From: Nocardia mexicana NBRC 108244
Lineage (GTDB): Bacteria > Actinomycetota > Actinomycetes > Mycobacteriales > Mycobacteriaceae
Direction of reading: 5' to 3'
Length of the DNA stretch: 64,000 nt
Assembly: GCF_001613165.1 (NCBI RefSeq)
Contig: NZ_BDBV01000003.1
Location: 1 to 64,000 of the forward strand
Below, one piece after another: positions 9,182 to 17,662 of this stretch. A model generated the notes under the pieces. That model was not told where the DNA came from. It worked only from the letters and a program-made list of their open reading frames with translations, and searched no databases. Position 1 is the stretch's first letter. Every line of letters begins with the position of its first letter. The translations under genes were made by a program, and so were the position numbers.

Positions 9182-9889
9182 ATGCCCAGAGGTTCCCGGC
9201 GCGCGTACCACACCGGCCTGTCGCGCGATGTGATCGTCGGCGCCGCGCTGGCCCTGACGGCGGAGCGCGGCCTCGACGGCTGGAGCATGCGCGACCTCAC
9301 CGGCCGCCTCGATACCTCGCTGTCGGTGATCTACCACCACGTCGGCGACCGGGATCGGCTGCGCGGCGCCGTGGTCGACCGGATCTACGCCGACATGGAT
9401 CTGACGATCGACGAAACCGATTGGCGGACAGCGCTGCACAGCGTGCTGTCGGCAATGATCGACCACCTGGCCCGCTACCGCGGCGTCGCCACCTGGCTGC
9501 TGCACAACGGTCCGCAGACCGAGCAGCTCGTCCCCGTGCTCGAAACGGGGATGCGACTGATGCTCGAGGCGGGGTGGGGCGAGGAATCCGCCCCCGCCCA
9601 CTCCATGGCGTTCAACACCTGCCTCGGCCTCATCGCCCTGGGCGACCGGCAGCCCGGTGACGCCGCCGACCCGGGCATCCCCGGGCTGCGGTCCATGCTC
9701 GAATCGCACCCGTCGGCCGGACCCGGCGCCGAGCAGATGGCACGCATGGCCGCCCGCTTCGAGGGCGACCCCACCGAAACCGCCGCCACCCGGCGCGAAT
9801 ACTGCCGGTACGCGCTCGACCGCGTCCTCGACGGACTCGAGGTGCGGTTGCGGGAACTCCGCGCGCACGCGCCCACACGGACCCGATAG
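9182..9889 (+). CDS. TetR-family transcriptional regulator
   Basis: A 235-residue regulator beginning MPRGSRRAYHTGLSRDVIV. The N-terminal helix-turn-helix reads WSMRDLTGRLDTSLSVIYHHVGDRDRLRGAV, a standard TetR DNA-binding domain (residues about 15-65); the remaining 170 residues form a helical ligand-binding domain. The ATG at 9182 is preferred to an in-frame ATG at 9125 because the latter would place the operator palindrome inside the coding sequence. It lies between the protease gene and the ABC transporter pair, which has its own, partly similar dyad, so it may also control the transporter. Confidence 0.9.
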   Translation: MPRGSRRAYHTGLSRDVIVGAALALTAERGLDGWSMRDLTGRLDTSLSVIYHHVGDRDRLRGAVVDRIYADMDLTIDETDWRTALHSVLSAMIDHLARYRGVATWLLHNGPQTEQLVPVLETGMRLMLEAGWGEESAPAHSMAFNTCLGLIALGDRQPGDAADPGIPGLRSMLESHPSAGPGAEQMARMAARFEGDPTETAATRREYCRYALDRVLDGLEVRLRELRAHAPTRTR

Positions 9890-9925
9890 CCGGACCGCCA
9901 CACCCTTGCAATCGCCGAACTTGCC

Positions 9926-9957
9926 TATACACTCGCAATTAGAACAGTGATCTAATT
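9926..9957 (+). promoter_or_regulatory. Promoter and dyad of the ABC transporter operon
   Basis: A -10-like TATACA (9926-9931) is followed by the dyad AATTAGA-ACAGTGA-TCTAATT (arms 9937-9943 and 9951-9957). The central 17 bases TTAGAACAGTGATCTAA are symmetric at all but the centre and one pair. The site would cover the transcription start. It shares the GAACA half with the TetR operator at 9140 but is not identical, and it lacks the conserved GG/CC positions of an IdeR iron box. Confidence 0.6.
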
Positions 9958-9968
9958 TGCGAGGTTCG

Positions 9969-11723
9969 ATGAGTACCGTGCGACAAGATCCGCCCGTCGA
10001 CGAGAAGCGCCGCGGCCTCGGAGTGGTGCTCGCGCCGGTCCGCGGTCGGCTGGCGATGGCGGCCACGCTCCAGGCCCTGGGCGCGCTCGCCGCACTAGCG
10101 CCCTATATCGCGATCGTCGAGATCGCCCGCGAGTTCGTCGGCGGCGGCGCGGTGGACCGCGGCAGGATCTGGGCGTGCGTGGCGATCGCGGCGGCCGGGT
10201 TCGTCATCCGGACGGTATGCGCCGGGATCGCTTACACCCTGAGCCACGTCGCGGATGCCGATGTGGCCCTGCGGATCCGGCGCACCGCGGTCGACCGGTT
10301 GAGCCGGGTGTCGCTGGGCTGGTTCACCGAGCGCAGCTCCGGCCGGGTCAAGCGCGCCCTGACCGACGACGTCACCGCGGTGCACCACGTGGTGGCCCAC
10401 GCGATCAACGATCTGATCGCCGCCGCGGTCACTCCCGTCGCGGCGCTCGGCTACCTGTTCTTCCTGGACTGGCGGCTGGCGTCGATCTGCCTTGCGCCCC
10501 TGGCACTCTGGCTCGGACTGGTGGCGTTGATGTCACGCGGCGACGCCGCACGGGCGGCGCAGTGGACCTCCGAACTGGACAAGGTCAACTCCGCGGTGGT
10601 CGAGTTCGTCGACGGCATCGCGGTCGTCAAGTCGTTCGGCCGGGCGGGCCGGGCGGAGGCTCGATACCGGCGGGCCGGGGAGGACCTCGCGCGCTTTCTC
10701 GATGACTGGATGGGTCCGACGCAGCGGCTGGATTCCCTTGCCTCCGTGGTTATCTCCCCTCCGGTCCTGCTGCTCGCCGCACTCGGCGGCGGGGTGTGGC
10801 TCGGGGCGGATCCGGTCGAGGTCATCGCATTCGTGATGCTTGCGGTCGGACTGGGGGCGCCGGTACTGTCGCTCGGCTTCGGCGCGCTGGCGATGCAGGA
10901 GGCGACCGCGGCCGCGGGCAGGGTCGCCGACCTGCTCGCCACTCCCGAGCTGCCCCGCGCCACCGATCCGGCCGTGCCGGGCGGCGCTCGCGTCGAATTC
11001 GATTCCGTGCGTTTCTCCTACGACGGCCGGTCGACCGTACTCGACGGCGTCGACCTGGTACTGGAGCCCGGCACCGTGACGGCCCTGGTCGGCGCCTCCG
11101 GTTCGGGGAAATCGACACTCGCCCGGCTGCTGCCGCGTTTCTGGGATGTCGACGAGGGTTCCGTGCGAATCGGCGGCGTCGACATCCGGCAGGTATCGGA
11201 GGACGATCTATACCGCCACGTCGGCTTCGTATTCCAGGAAACATCGTTGCTGCGCACCAGCATTCGAGACAATATCGCCCTCGGCCGATCCGGCGCCGGG
11301 CTCGCGGAGATCGAGGCCGCGGCTCGAGCCGCCCAGATCCACGAGCGCATCATGATGCTGCCGCGCGGCTACGACAGCGCGATCGGGGTGGACGCGCACC
11401 TGTCCGGCGGTGAGGCGCAACGGATTTCGATCGCTCGCGCGCTGCTGGCCGATGCTCCCGTCCTGGTGCTGGACGAGGCCACGGCCTTCGCCGATCCGGA
11501 ATCCGAAGCGGCGGTGCAGGATGCGCTCTCGCGCCTGGTCGCGGGGCGGACCCTGCTGGTGATCGCGCACCGCCTGCACACCGTCCGGGGCGCGGACCGC
11601 ATCGTGGTGCTCTCGCGCGGCCGGGTCGTCGAGTCCGGCCGTCACGACGAACTGCTCACGGCCGGTGGCGAATACGCGCGGATGTGGGACAGGCACTCGC
11701 CGTTCAGGAAGGAATCGGTATGA
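9969..11723 (+). CDS. ABC transporter, fused permease-ATPase, first half (IrtA/YbtP-like)
   Basis: A 584-residue half-transporter: a six-helix type-1 exporter membrane domain (about residues 25-315) and a C-terminal ATPase with Walker A GASGSGKS, signature LSGGE and Walker B VLVLDEATAFADPES. Start: GAGGT four bases before ATG 9969; a TTG start 12 bp upstream is less likely. The stop overlaps the next gene (ATGA), which encodes the partner half, so the two should form a heterodimer. Actinobacterial pairs of this type (IrtAB, YbtPQ relatives) often import siderophores despite their exporter fold, but no siderophore-interacting domain or iron box is visible, so the direction and substrate stay open. 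Confidence 0.9.
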   Translation: MSTVRQDPPVDEKRRGLGVVLAPVRGRLAMAATLQALGALAALAPYIAIVEIAREFVGGGAVDRGRIWACVAIAAAGFVIRTVCAGIAYTLSHVADADVALRIRRTAVDRLSRVSLGWFTERSSGRVKRALTDDVTAVHHVVAHAINDLIAAAVTPVAALGYLFFLDWRLASICLAPLALWLGLVALMSRGDAARAAQWTSELDKVNSAVVEFVDGIAVVKSFGRAGRAEARYRRAGEDLARFLDDWMGPTQRLDSLASVVISPPVLLLAALGGGVWLGADPVEVIAFVMLAVGLGAPVLSLGFGALAMQEATAAAGRVADLLATPELPRATDPAVPGGARVEFDSVRFSYDGRSTVLDGVDLVLEPGTVTALVGASGSGKSTLARLLPRFWDVDEGSVRIGGVDIRQVSEDDLYRHVGFVFQETSLLRTSIRDNIALGRSGAGLAEIEAAARAAQIHERIMMLPRGYDSAIGVDAHLSGGEAQRISIARALLADAPVLVLDEATAFADPESEAAVQDALSRLVAGRTLLVIAHRLHTVRGADRIVVLSRGRVVESGRHDELLTAGGEYARMWDRHSPFRKESV

Positions 11724-13444
11724 TTCGCAAGCTGTTCCGGATCGTCCATCCGGACGATCGCGCACGATTCGTCCGATGGGTCGGGCTGATCCTCGCCTTC
11801 TCCGTGCTGCAGGGGATCTGCGTCCTGCTCATCGTTCCCATCCTGCGTCGGTTGCTCGACGGCGATCGCGACGGCGCGATGCCGTGGCTGGCCGCACTCG
11901 CGGCGACCACGGCCGCGACCTGCGTGGTGTTCTACGCCCAGGCGATAGACGGCCACCGGATCGCCGACCGGCTGCTGCTCGGCATCCACCACCGGGTCGG
12001 CGACCATCTGGCGAAGCTGCCGCTGGGCTGGTTCGGGACCGACCGGACGGGCCGCCTGACCCACACCATGTCGCAGGGGACGACGAGCATCCTCGGTGTG
12101 CCGGCGCACCTGATGCAGCCGGTGGTCGGGGCGGCGGTGACCCCGGCGGTCGTGGTGGCGGGCATGCTGCTGTTCGACTGGCGCCTGGCGGTCGCCTCGG
12201 CGCTGTCGGGATCGGTGCTGCTCGTCGCCTATCGCCGAGCCCAGAACGCCATCATGCGGAGCTTCGGCGCGGTCGACCGGGCCGCGGCGGCAGCGGCCGG
12301 GCGGGTGGTGGAATTCGCGCAGTGCCAGCCGGTCCTGCGCGCCTTCGGCCGCGCCGGTGCCGGAAATTCCCTGCTGGGCAACGCGATCACCCGGGAACGT
12401 CACGCCCTCGGGCAGCTGAGCCGGCGCGCGGTGTCCGCGCTGCTGGTGTTCTCCGTCGCCGTGCAGGCCGTATTCGTCGCACTGCTCGCCGTCGGCGTCG
12501 CGCTGACCCTGGGGGCCTCGCTCGACGCCGCGGAGTTGATCGCGCTGCTGGTGCTCGTCACCCGCTTCGTCGGCCCGCTGGTCGAGATCATGGACCACGG
12601 CGCCGCGCTGCGGGCGGCCGCGGACAACATCGACCGGATCGACGAGGTGCTGGCCGTCCGTCCGCTGCCGGAAGGTGCTGTGTCGCAGGCGATCACGCCG
12701 GGCGAGGTGTCGTTCGAGAACGTCGCCTTCGGGTACGACGACCGTCCGGTGCTGCGCGGCATCTCCTTCGATGCCCGGCCCGGCACTCTGACGGCGATCG
12801 TCGGGCCGTCGGGGTCCGGTAAGACGACGCTGCTGCGGCTGGTGGCGCGCTTCTGGGAGGCCGACGCCGGAACGGTGCGCGTCGGCGGCGCCGATGTCCG
12901 CGAGCTGACCACCGAGGCCCTGATGAACCAGCTGGCCATGGTGTTCCAGGACGTCTATCTGTTCGACGACACCATCGAGGCCAATATCCGGATCGGCCGC
13001 CCCGATGCCACCGCAGAGGAAATCGGCGAGGCCGCCCGGCTCGCCCGGGTCGACGAGATCGTGGACAGGTTGCCCGACGGCTGGAACACGCGCGTCGGCG
13101 AGGGCGGTGTCGGCCTGTCCGGCGGTGAGCGCCAGCGGGTTTCGATAGCGCGAGCCCTGGTCAAGCGGGCGCCGATCGTGCTGCTCGACGAGGCCACGGC
13201 CGCACTGGACCCCGACAACGAGGCGGCGGTCGCCGATGCGCTGCGTGCGCTCGCCCGGCAGCGCACCCTCATCGTCGTCGCGCACCGACTGCACACGATC
13301 GCGGCCGCCGACCAGATCCTGCTGCTCGACGACGGACGCATCGCGCAGCGCGGCACGCACGACGAATTGATCGGTCAATCAGGGAAATACGCGGATTTCT
13401 GGCGGGAACGCGAGCGCGCACTGGGATGGCGGCTCACGGCATGA
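11720..13444 (+). CDS. ABC transporter, fused permease-ATPase, second half (IrtB/YbtQ-like)
   Basis: A 574-residue partner of the preceding protein with the same order: six membrane helices (about 15-300) and an ATPase with GPSGSGKT, LSGGE and IVLLDEATAALDP. Both halves have complete catalytic motifs (Glu after the Walker B Asp), so neither ATP site looks degenerate. The ATG at 11720 overlaps the upstream stop by 4 bp. The last 70 bp overlap the convergent PAP2 gene tail to tail, an arrangement that would let read-through RNAs pair with each other. Confidence 0.9.
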   Translation: MIRKLFRIVHPDDRARFVRWVGLILAFSVLQGICVLLIVPILRRLLDGDRDGAMPWLAALAATTAATCVVFYAQAIDGHRIADRLLLGIHHRVGDHLAKLPLGWFGTDRTGRLTHTMSQGTTSILGVPAHLMQPVVGAAVTPAVVVAGMLLFDWRLAVASALSGSVLLVAYRRAQNAIMRSFGAVDRAAAAAAGRVVEFAQCQPVLRAFGRAGAGNSLLGNAITRERHALGQLSRRAVSALLVFSVAVQAVFVALLAVGVALTLGASLDAAELIALLVLVTRFVGPLVEIMDHGAALRAAADNIDRIDEVLAVRPLPEGAVSQAITPGEVSFENVAFGYDDRPVLRGISFDARPGTLTAIVGPSGSGKTTLLRLVARFWEADAGTVRVGGADVRELTTEALMNQLAMVFQDVYLFDDTIEANIRIGRPDATAEEIGEAARLARVDEIVDRLPDGWNTRVGEGGVGLSGGERQRVSIARALVKRAPIVLLDEATAALDPDNEAAVADALRALARQRTLIVVAHRLHTIAAADQILLLDDGRIAQRGTHDELIGQSGKYADFWRERERALGWRLTA

Positions 13445-14259
13445 GCCGGTCGCGGCGCGACGGGCCCCATCGTTCCCCACGCGGTGGCCGATGCGGGGAC
13501 CACCAGCGTGTGCAGGACGGCCGCCAGGGCGAGCAGGGCCACCGCGACGAGGGCGTCGAGCCAGTAGTGGTTGCCGGAGCCGACCACGATGAGCGTGGTG
13601 AGCACCGGATGCGCCAGCAGTAGCCAGCGCCAGGCGCCGCGCGTCGCGGCCACCCCGGCGAAGGCGAGCAGCAGCGCCCATCCGACGTGCAGCGACGGCA
13701 TCGCCGCGAGCTGATTCGACAGTCCGTCCGATTCGACCGGCCCGTATACGGATTGGCCGTGCAGCGCCGCGAGATCGACGAAGCCGTACTGCGGCATCAT
13801 GCGCGGCGGGGCCAGCGGGTACAGGGTGTGGACCGCCAGTGCGGCACCGGTCAGCGCCACCATCAGGTTTCGCGTCCACCGATAGTGCTCCGGGCGAAAG
13901 ACCCACAGCCACAGCAGCATCCCCACCGCGACGGTGAAATGCGCCGTGGCGTAATAGAAGTTGGCCGGTACAGCCAGGGAATCGTGATCCAGGAAGATCG
14001 CCTGCACCGTCGTCTCCCCCGGCAGGCCGAGGCGATCCTCCAGGCCCAGCACATCGTGGGCGTTTCCGTATGCGCGCACGGTGTCGTCGGCGGTGAGCAG
14101 CCGCCCCATCCGATAGCCCAGGTAGAGCACGGTGATCAGGACGAGTTGGCCGACCGCCTCGCCGCCGCGACCGCGCACCGCCTTCCGTACCCGCTGCGCG
14201 ATGCCGTCGGTCGCGAAGCCGAAATCTATGCCCGGGCCGCCGAGTCCCAGAGTCACCAT
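13375..14259 (-). CDS. PAP2-superfamily membrane phosphatase (inositol phosphorylceramide synthase-like)
   Basis: A 294-residue integral membrane protein with about six helices. The PAP2 catalytic signature is present as AMPSLHVGWA (H191) and GNHYWLDALV (H231, D235), with the upstream LYPLAPPRMMPQYGFVD segment typical of the PAP2_3 / AUR1-like branch. It should hydrolyse or transfer a lipid phosphate at the outer membrane face. It is clearly homologous to the N-terminal half of the PAP2-WS/DGAT fusion at 31.1-33.2 kb (both have SNQLAA.PSLHVGWAL). A GAAGGAGG ribosome binding site supports the start. Its 3' end overlaps the ABC gene. Confidence 0.88.
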   Translation of the reverse strand: MVTLGLGGPGIDFGFATDGIAQRVRKAVRGRGGEAVGQLVLITVLYLGYRMGRLLTADDTVRAYGNAHDVLGLEDRLGLPGETTVQAIFLDHDSLAVPANFYYATAHFTVAVGMLLWLWVFRPEHYRWTRNLMVALTGAALAVHTLYPLAPPRMMPQYGFVDLAALHGQSVYGPVESDGLSNQLAAMPSLHVGWALLLAFAGVAATRGAWRWLLLAHPVLTTLIVVGSGNHYWLDALVAVALLALAAVLHTLVVPASATAWGTMGPVAPRPAHAVSRHPSARSRSRQKSAYFPD

Positions 14260-14281
14260 GCCGCGGCCTCCTTCTCCGTTG

Positions 14282-14301
14282 AACAGACAGCCGAATCTGT
14301 T
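14282..14301. promoter_or_regulatory. Inverted repeat upstream of the PAP2 gene
   Basis: AACAGA (14282-14287) and TCTGTT (14296-14301) form a perfect dyad about 25 bp before the PAP2 start codon on the minus strand. The 196-bp gap 14260-14455 has no gene; a second short dyad TTCCGGC/GCCGGAA lies near 14417-14439. Confidence 0.3.
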
Positions 14302-14455
14302 TAACCGGAGTGGCCGCCTCCGTTTACTGTAGCGCCGGGTTCAGGAGGAATTCACCGCGATGTGACCGGACAGACACCGGTCAAGCACCCTGGAGCCAAC
14401 CCTGCTCACTTCCCCCATTTCCGGCGTGTTTTCGGCCGGAATCCATGGCTCGAGG

Positions 14456-16918
14456 TCAGGCCAGGCGACGGACCTCGGCGGCGGAGGTGCAGCGGAGCGC
14501 TCGGGCAGCAAGGGATTTGCAGGTGGTCAGGTCCAGCGCCCGGACAGTCGCCTTGATCTCGGGCACGGCCGGCGGGGCGATACTGAGTTCGGTGACCCCG
14601 AGCCCGAGCAGGATCGGGACGGCGACCGGGTCGGCGGCCAGCTCGCCGCAGACGTGGACGGGAGTCTCACCCGCGCCTCGGCAGGTCATCTCGATCAGGC
14701 GCAGCACACCGGGGTCGAGCGGATCCGCGAGGGCGGCGAGGGCGCCGTTGCCGCGCTCGGCCGCCAGGGCGTACTGGGTGAGGTCGTTGGTGCCGATGCT
14801 GAAGAAGTCGACGTGGTCGGCGAACGCCGCCGCCTTGGCCGCGGTCGCCGGGACCTCCACCATGATTCCGAGTTCGATCGAAAGATCCGCTGGCGCGACC
14901 TCTTCCAGGATCGCACGGCTGGCGCTGATCTCGTCCACGGCGGTGACCATCGGGAGCATCACGCGCACCGGATGATCGGCGGCGACGCGAGCCATCGCGC
15001 ACAGCTGGTCACGCAGCAGGTCCGGACGCGCCAGGGCGAAACGAATGCCACGCACGCCGAGGAACGGGTTGGCCTCCACCGGCGTCGGCAGGTAGGGCAG
15101 CGGCTTGTCACCGCCGACGTCGAGCGCGCGCAAGGTGACGGGGTGGCCGCCGAACTCCGTCGCGATCTCGCGATACACCTGCTCCTGCTCGTCGACCGTG
15201 GGCGCGCGATCGCGGTCCAGGAACAGGAATTCGGTTCGGACCAGACCCGCCATATCGGCCCCGGCCCGGACCGCCGCGGCGGCGTCGGCCACGCTGCCCA
15301 CATTGGCAGCGACGTGGACGAGGCTGTGGTCCAGTGTGATCGCGGGCTCGGTCGCCGCGTCCGCGGCCGACCTTTCCCATGCCTCCCGTTCCGCCGCGCG
15401 CGCAACGAACTCGTCGAGAACTCGCGGGCGGGGGTCGATCTCGAGCACGCCCTCGCCGCCGTCCACGACCAGCGTGGTCCCCTCCGGGATTTCCAGCACC
15501 TCCGGCCCCGCCCCCACGACGGCGGGAATCCCTCTGGAGCGCGCGATGATCGCGCTGTGCGCGGTCGGGCTGCCCTGCGCCAGCGCGATACCTGTGACCA
15601 GCTCCGGGTCGAGCCCGGCGACCTGGGCCGGGGTCAGATCGGCCGCGACGAGAATGCCCGGGCGAGTGCGGATCTCGGCCCCTCGCGCCAGCAATCCCGC
15701 CAGCACCTGGTCACGCACCGCACGCAGGTCCTGCGCCCGCGCGCGCTGATACTCGTCGGGCAGCCGGTCGAGATCGGCTGCGGCCGAGTCCAATACCGTC
15801 GCCCAGGCTGTCGCCGCCGCCTGTCCGTCGGCGATCCGCCGCCCCACCGCCTCGGACAGTTCGTCGTCGTCGAGCAGCAGGAGATGTGCCTCGAAGATCC
15901 CCTGGGTGGCCTCGTCCCGCGCCCGGAATGCGCGGTCGGCATCCGCGCGAATAGTGGCTCGTGCCTTGGTGATCGCCGCATCGAGCCGCCGTCGCTCCTC
16001 GGCGGGCGGACCGTCCGGGCGATCGGGCAGCTCGTATTCGGGTGTCGACAGCTGCCAGGCCGGGCCGATCCCGATACCCGCCGAGGCCGGATACGGCCCG
16101 GACCTGTCCGCAGCGGGCGGGGCCTCTACCGGCGGTCGGTCCGCCGCCGCATATTCCCCGAATCGCTTCTCCGCCAACGCAAGCAGCCCGTCTACCGCCC
16201 GCTGCGCATCGGGACCGGTCGCGGTGACCTCCACGTCGTGCCCGGCCCGCACTCCCAGTCCCGCTATCCGGCTCAAACTGCGCCCCGACACCGGACCGGC
16301 TCCGGTGCTCAGATTCCGCAGCCGGACATCGGCGTCGTAGCCGCGCAATTCGGTAACCAACCGGGCGGCCGGGCGCGCATGTAGACCGTGCGCATTGGTC
16401 ACCACGAACGTCGCCCGCGCTGCTCCGAGGTCCGCATCGCCCGGCTCGGCGTCCGGCGAGGCGTCGGCTCCCTCTCGGGGCTGCTTCCCCGGCAATGCCT
16501 CCGATGAGACCCCGGCGGGTTCACCCAGTTGGGACTGCTTGCCGGACAACGCGTCCGCCGCCTCGGCTGCGGCCTCGTCCAGGCCCACTCCTCCCGCGGC
16601 CGACACCACCGCGGCAACCAAGCCCTCGACGATCGGCGCCGCGCACAGCCGCACCTCGTGCGGCGACTCCAGCAGGTCCACCGCCAGTTCCGCGGACAGC
16701 ACCGCGCTACCGAGGTCCATCAGCACGAGCACACCGGCACCGCTGTCCGCCGCGGCGATCGCCTCCGCGACGGCGACCGCGTCGGTACCGAAGGTGTGCT
16801 CGTCGAGCCCCGCCGCCACCTCGATCCGCACCGGCCGATCGCGCACCATCTCCCCCGCCAAGGCGACGGCCGCCTGAGCGAGGGAAAAACTGTGGGATAC
16901 AACCACAATCCCGATCAC
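14456..16918 (-). CDS. dhaM: DhaM phosphotransferase fused to HPr and full-length Enzyme I
   Basis: An 820-residue phosphorelay protein. Residues 1-125 are the EIIA-like DhaM domain with active H9 (VVVSHS); 126-165 is a polar linker; 168-255 is HPr with H180 (HGLHARPAA); 275-820 is Enzyme I with the swivelling phospho-His H454 (PTAHSAI), the PEP-binding core (GLVRTEF, DVGGDKPLPYL, FSIGTNDLTQY) and catalytic C757 (VCGEL). E. coli DhaM ends in a truncated Enzyme I, whereas here the C-terminal PEP-binding barrel is complete, so the protein could pass phosphate from PEP to DhaL-ADP without a separate Enzyme I or HPr. GTG start with a perfect AAGGAGGT 6 bp upstream. It follows dhaK-dhaL with a 120-bp gap. 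Confidence 0.94.
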   Translation of the reverse strand: MIGIVVVSHSFSLAQAAVALAGEMVRDRPVRIEVAAGLDEHTFGTDAVAVAEAIAAADSGAGVLVLMDLGSAVLSAELAVDLLESPHEVRLCAAPIVEGLVAAVVSAAGGVGLDEAAAEAADALSGKQSQLGEPAGVSSEALPGKQPREGADASPDAEPGDADLGAARATFVVTNAHGLHARPAARLVTELRGYDADVRLRNLSTGAGPVSGRSLSRIAGLGVRAGHDVEVTATGPDAQRAVDGLLALAEKRFGEYAAADRPPVEAPPAADRSGPYPASAGIGIGPAWQLSTPEYELPDRPDGPPAEERRRLDAAITKARATIRADADRAFRARDEATQGIFEAHLLLLDDDELSEAVGRRIADGQAAATAWATVLDSAAADLDRLPDEYQRARAQDLRAVRDQVLAGLLARGAEIRTRPGILVAADLTPAQVAGLDPELVTGIALAQGSPTAHSAIIARSRGIPAVVGAGPEVLEIPEGTTLVVDGGEGVLEIDPRPRVLDEFVARAAEREAWERSAADAATEPAITLDHSLVHVAANVGSVADAAAAVRAGADMAGLVRTEFLFLDRDRAPTVDEQEQVYREIATEFGGHPVTLRALDVGGDKPLPYLPTPVEANPFLGVRGIRFALARPDLLRDQLCAMARVAADHPVRVMLPMVTAVDEISASRAILEEVAPADLSIELGIMVEVPATAAKAAAFADHVDFFSIGTNDLTQYALAAERGNGALAALADPLDPGVLRLIEMTCRGAGETPVHVCGELAADPVAVPILLGLGVTELSIAPPAVPEIKATVRALDLTTCKSLAARALRCTSAAEVRRLA

Positions 16919-17038
16919 GCCTATACCTCCTTGCCGCTATCCAGTCCGACCACGGCACCGCCCCGCATTTCCGGCGTGAGCACGCCGGGAATAGTGGTGC
17001 GAGCACACCGCGGAGGACGGTGGTTGTGGGCGGGTGGG

Positions 17039-17659
17039 TCATGTGAGGGCTCGGTGGGCCGCCGTCAGGAGCAGGGCGGTGCTGGTGGCGCCCGGGTCCT
17101 GGTGGCCTATGCTGCGCTCGCCGAGGTAGGAGGCGCGTCCCTTTCGCGCCTGCAGTGGAGTCGTCGCGTCTCGGCCGGATTCGGCCGCGGCCGCGGCGGC
17201 GGATAGTGCGGCGTCGAAATCAGCTCCCCCGGAGAGGGTTTCGTCGAGTGCGTCGACCGCGGGCCGCAGCGCGTCGATCATCGTCTTGTCCCCCGGTTCG
17301 GCCTTGCCGCGGGCGATCACTCCGTCCAGCCCGGCGCGCAGGGCCTTCGCGAAAGCCGGTGCGTCCAGGCCGTTCTCGCCGACGGCGGTTGCCATGCGGA
17401 GGAACAGCGTCCCGTAGAGCGGCCCACTGGCGCCGCCGACCGACCGGATCAGAGCCATACCGGCCTGTTTCAAAGCCTCGCCCGCGGTTGCGGGTGCGGA
17501 TTCGTCGAAGGCCGCGACGACCGCCGCCGTCCCGCGCCGCATATTCGCGCCGTGGTCCGCGTCACCGATGGCCGCATCCAATTCGGTGAGCGCATCGGTG
17601 TTTTCGTCGATCAGGGCCGCGAATTCGCGCAGCCACCGCACGGCATCGAGTGTCGTCAT
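17039..17659 (-). CDS. dhaL: Dihydroxyacetone kinase subunit DhaL
   Basis: A 206-residue all-helical nucleotide-binding subunit. The motif ELDAAIGDADHGANM (about residues 26-40) supplies the aspartates that hold ADP/Mg2+, and RSVGGASGPLYGTLF is the second conserved segment. In PTS-type systems DhaL keeps a bound ADP that DhaM phosphorylates and DhaL then transfers phosphate to dihydroxyacetone on DhaK. The length matches the separate-subunit (PTS) class rather than the ATP-dependent fused kinases. It starts 3 bp after the dhaK stop, so the two are coupled. Confidence 0.95.
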   Translation of the reverse strand: MTTLDAVRWLREFAALIDENTDALTELDAAIGDADHGANMRRGTAAVVAAFDESAPATAGEALKQAGMALIRSVGGASGPLYGTLFLRMATAVGENGLDAPAFAKALRAGLDGVIARGKAEPGDKTMIDALRPAVDALDETLSGGADFDAALSAAAAAAESGRDATTPLQARKGRASYLGERSIGHQDPGATSTALLLTAAHRALT

Positions 17660-17662
17660 CGT

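Noticed and set aside
9937..9957. IdeR/DmdR iron box before the ABC operon
   Set aside because: TTAG ends are present, but the conserved GG and CC positions of the iron box (TTAGG...CCTAA) are missing, so it was scored as a general dyad.
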